NCBI GenBank assembly: GCA_022539475.1
Contig: VCMS01000316.1
Span: 118,221 to 148,412, forward strand
Direction of reading: 5' to 3'
DNA from: Gracilaria domingensis
Lineage: Eukaryota; Rhodophyta; Florideophyceae; Gracilariales; Gracilariaceae
DNA length: 30,192 nt
Of this stretch, positions 28,441 to 30,192 are shown in pieces. The position numbers and the translations under genes were made by a program. Within the stretch, counting starts at the first letter, position 1. Every line of letters starts with the position of its first letter. The notes beneath the pieces were generated by a model. That model did no database searches, was not told where the DNA came from, and saw only the letters and a list, made by a program, of their open reading frames with translations.

Positions 28441-29393
28441 AACAGAAACGCTCTCCTGACTGCTCGCCAGCAGAACCACCAGGATATATTTGGGCCCACG
28501 GCGCGAAGCGCAGGCACAGGACACGCAAATGCGCGCCCCGATGCAGCCACACCTCATCAGGTACACATCATTACGGAGCAGGACCAAACGGATCCCGTCC
28601 CGCATGCAGAAAACGCCGAACATTTGGGATAGAGGCCTTCCCCAACTGTCCGAAGACGGAAGGCCTTCCAGAACCAAGTGGTGCAAGTATGGACAATTAC
28701 CCATTGGTTACAGGGGAGGAGAGCCTCATGGACGGCACCGAACCGATATGCTTTCTCAATCATAGTAACTATAAGGTAAACGTCACCCTCGGGTTTATTT
28801 CTAACCACTTGGTACCATGCGTCACTGTCCTAGACACCGGGGCAGGACCTAATCTGGTGAATGCCAAACTACTAACTAACAGACAATTTAATAAGCTTCA
28901 GCCATGTACACTAACTAACCCACTGGTTGACGCCAATAACAGACCACTAACCGTCATAGGCGCGCTTATCATAATGGTATTGATTGACACTATGAAGTTC
29001 CGAGTCCGTTTCATCGTCGTTAACCAACTGGCAACAGACTGTATCCTCGGGACGACTTTTATACACCAGGACGTCAGGGCGATTTTCCCACGCTCCAAGA
29101 CGGTGCTGTTCCACAATGGTCCCCGTATCGCCATCATTGGTAACCACAAGGGTGCCTCTCCCACGGAGAAAAGCATTAGCTACCAACTCGTTCCGGAAAA
29201 TACACTCTCCAACAAGGTGCGACTGGCAAAGGCGGTAACGATACCGCCTATGAACCACTTAGTAGAGAAGGTGACATGCCAACAACCTGGTCTGCTATCT
29301 ATTCAGAACCACTCTCGGTTGGCCGAACGACCTATGATCTTAATGGCAAATGGTATAGTCGATAACATACCGACAAAACCGTTTCAGGTCTAG
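28374..29393 (+). pseudogene. pol: Protease and protease-RT linker of Pol (element C)
   Basis: The frame is open from after a TAA at 28371. The first about 150 residues are Arg/Pro/Ser-rich, possibly in part former gag tail. The retropepsin motif LDTGAGPN has DTGA at 28833-28844, and the ILGTTF motif near the protease end corresponds to ILGCDF in element B. The linker follows. The frame ends in TAG at 29391-29393. Element B has a Leu codon (TTG) at the aligned place, so one T-to-A change explains the stop. Confidence 0.85.
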
Positions 29394-29876
29394 CTGAGTA
29401 ACTTCAGCAACCGCCCGGTTAAGTTGCCAAAGCACACCGTAATTGGTCTGGCCCTACCGGCTCCTCGTACGATCTTTACGATCAAACCACAATGGTCCCA
29501 CGAGGTCGTTGACGCTAAGGAGGGGGGAGGCAGTGCCAACTCGCCGCAAACAGACCATATGGTGCAGCGACTAGCTGAGCGAGAAGACTCGAAACTGGAG
29601 CTCGACCCAGTGACCAATTGGAAAACGGAAGTGAATATAGGACTTGAAGGGGAAGAGCTCAGAGCTCCGATCCTCGGACTCTTAGAGCCATTCAGTACCA
29701 TGTGGTATGGTAAGCTGGGAGCCATTAAGGCCACCCTGCGTAGGATTGACCTCAAACCGGACTCCCGTCCCATCCGCCAACAGCCAGACCGCGCGGGACA
29801 TAAGGCCCGTAAGGTAGAGCTGGAGGAGGTAGAGCGGATGCTCCGAGAGGGTGTTATAGAGCCGGCAGACTCGTAA
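29394..29876 (+). pseudogene. pol: Pol linker and RT N-terminus (element C)
   Basis: Continues in the same frame with the stretch before RT, including DAKEGGGS over the internal polypurine motif (29514-29530). The RT entry block with RRIDLKPDSRPI and the EVERMLREGVIEPADS segment follow, matching QVEKMLRAGVIEAAQS of element B. It stops at TAA (29874-29876) just before WASLVVLV. Gypsy RTs usually have a sense codon there, so this is a nonsense change. Confidence 0.85.
29514..29530 (+). other. Internal polypurine tract of element C (central-PPT candidate)
   Basis: CTAAGGAGGGGGGAGG lies at the place homologous to tract 1 of element B. The codons GCT AAG GAG GGG are identical in both elements, including wobble bases, while codons on either side differ. 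Confidence 0.5.
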
Positions 29877-30192
29877 TGGGCTAGCCTTGTAGTGCTAGTC
29901 CAAAAACGAGGAGAGACCCATATGAGGTTTTGTATTGACTACAGAAAACTCAACGCCGGGCACGTAAACGGGAGGGACTCATATCCCATCCCGAGGATGG
30001 ATGAATGCATCGACTCCCTAGCGAGATGCGAACATATTCACCACACATGGACGCGCGAACTGCGGCTATTTGGCAGATCGATAATGAGTACCAGAGGTTT
30101 GATCCGTCGATAAGACTGCGTTTGCAGGCCATTCAGCCGTATCGCTTTCTTATAGCCCGTCGGTTTGCGAAACGCCCCAGCCACCTTCCAAA
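29877..30192 (+). pseudogene. pol: RT fingers/palm fragment (element C), cut by window end
   Basis: Same frame after the TAA. The RT blocks FCIDYRKLN and YPIPRMDECIDSL are clear. After about 30040 the expected catalytic-Asp segment and the following region are still recognisable, but only by changing frame several times; the last 12 codons of the window recover an NAPATF-type motif in another frame. Several one-base insertions or deletions in 150 bp suggest strong decay or sequencing error. The active-site YxDD motif lies beyond the window. Confidence 0.85.

Larger units (their letters stand above)
26957..30192 (+). mobile_element. Ty3/gypsy element C, 5' part, truncated by the window end
   Basis: The order is LTR (25983-26956), gag, protease, linker with a polypurine motif, start of RT. 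The architecture matches element B, but the proteins are clearly divergent, so C is a different subfamily and not a copy of B. The gag ATG lies only 10 bp after the LTR, leaving no separate leader or primer-binding site. In-frame stops (28075, 29391, 29874) and frameshifts (about 27770 and 30040) interrupt the coding. Confidence 0.85.

Noticed and set aside
1..30192. CRISPR array, phage, toxin-antitoxin or other prokaryotic defence system
   Set aside because: No short regularly spaced palindromic repeats, operons or prokaryotic gene spacing. All strong coding is eukaryotic retrotransposon.

Overview
The window is eukaryotic genomic DNA dominated by Ty3/gypsy (Metaviridae-type) LTR retrotransposons. 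The reasons are reverse transcriptase, RNase H, DD35E integrase and chromodomain coding, polypurine tracts, TGT...ACA long terminal repeats, and gene-poor AT-rich and pyrimidine-rich spacer DNA. Nothing looks prokaryotic: there are no operons, ribosome sites or dense ORFs. The host cannot be named from the sequence. A protist or alga with a repeat-rich genome (oomycete, red alga and coccidian were considered) fits at least as well as a fungus or plant.

Layout. (1) 1-1096 is the right end of an element A that continues left of the window: a broken start of an antisense ORF, a polypurine tract (192-205) and a 3' LTR (206-1096). (2) 1097-15067 is flanking DNA with no confident gene: a few unidentified ORFs, a GC-rich island (about 3590-4440), G/T-rich and poly-T stretches, a 114-bp tandem repeat (10316-10560), long AT-rich DNA, and a diverged direct repeat of about 343-bp period that runs into a 473-base N gap (15068-15540). 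(3) 15541-26956 is element B: the 3' part of its 5' LTR, a leader, gag, protease, RT, RNase H, integrase, a C-terminal tail and a chromodomain. Then comes a 617-aa ORF on the opposite strand (24050-25903), followed by a polypurine tract and an LTR (25983-26956). (4) 26957-30192 is element C, starting directly at that same LTR: gag, protease and the start of RT, cut by the window end. C has the same architecture as B but clearly divergent proteins.

The gag-pol frames of B and C are interrupted by in-frame stops (18753, 19350, 21539 and 22025 in B; 28075, 29391 and 29874 in C) and one-base frameshifts, so neither is autonomous as written. The 617-codon antisense ORF between the chromodomain and the 3' LTR has no interruption. 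Its start region recurs at the same place in element A, so it is part of the transposon family and not a host gene caught by chance.

The second notable point is a near-identical polypurine motif (core CTAAGGAGGGGGAG). It occurs not only before the 3' LTR but also inside pol at 19264 and 22395 in B and at 29514 in C. The copies divide the B internal region into near-equal thirds. This suggests an element that starts plus-strand DNA synthesis at several internal tracts.

Two cautions apply. The three LTR copies differ largely by single-base gaps, which may reflect uncorrected sequencing errors in repeats as well as real decay. The N gap is also too short for the missing part of the B 5' LTR.
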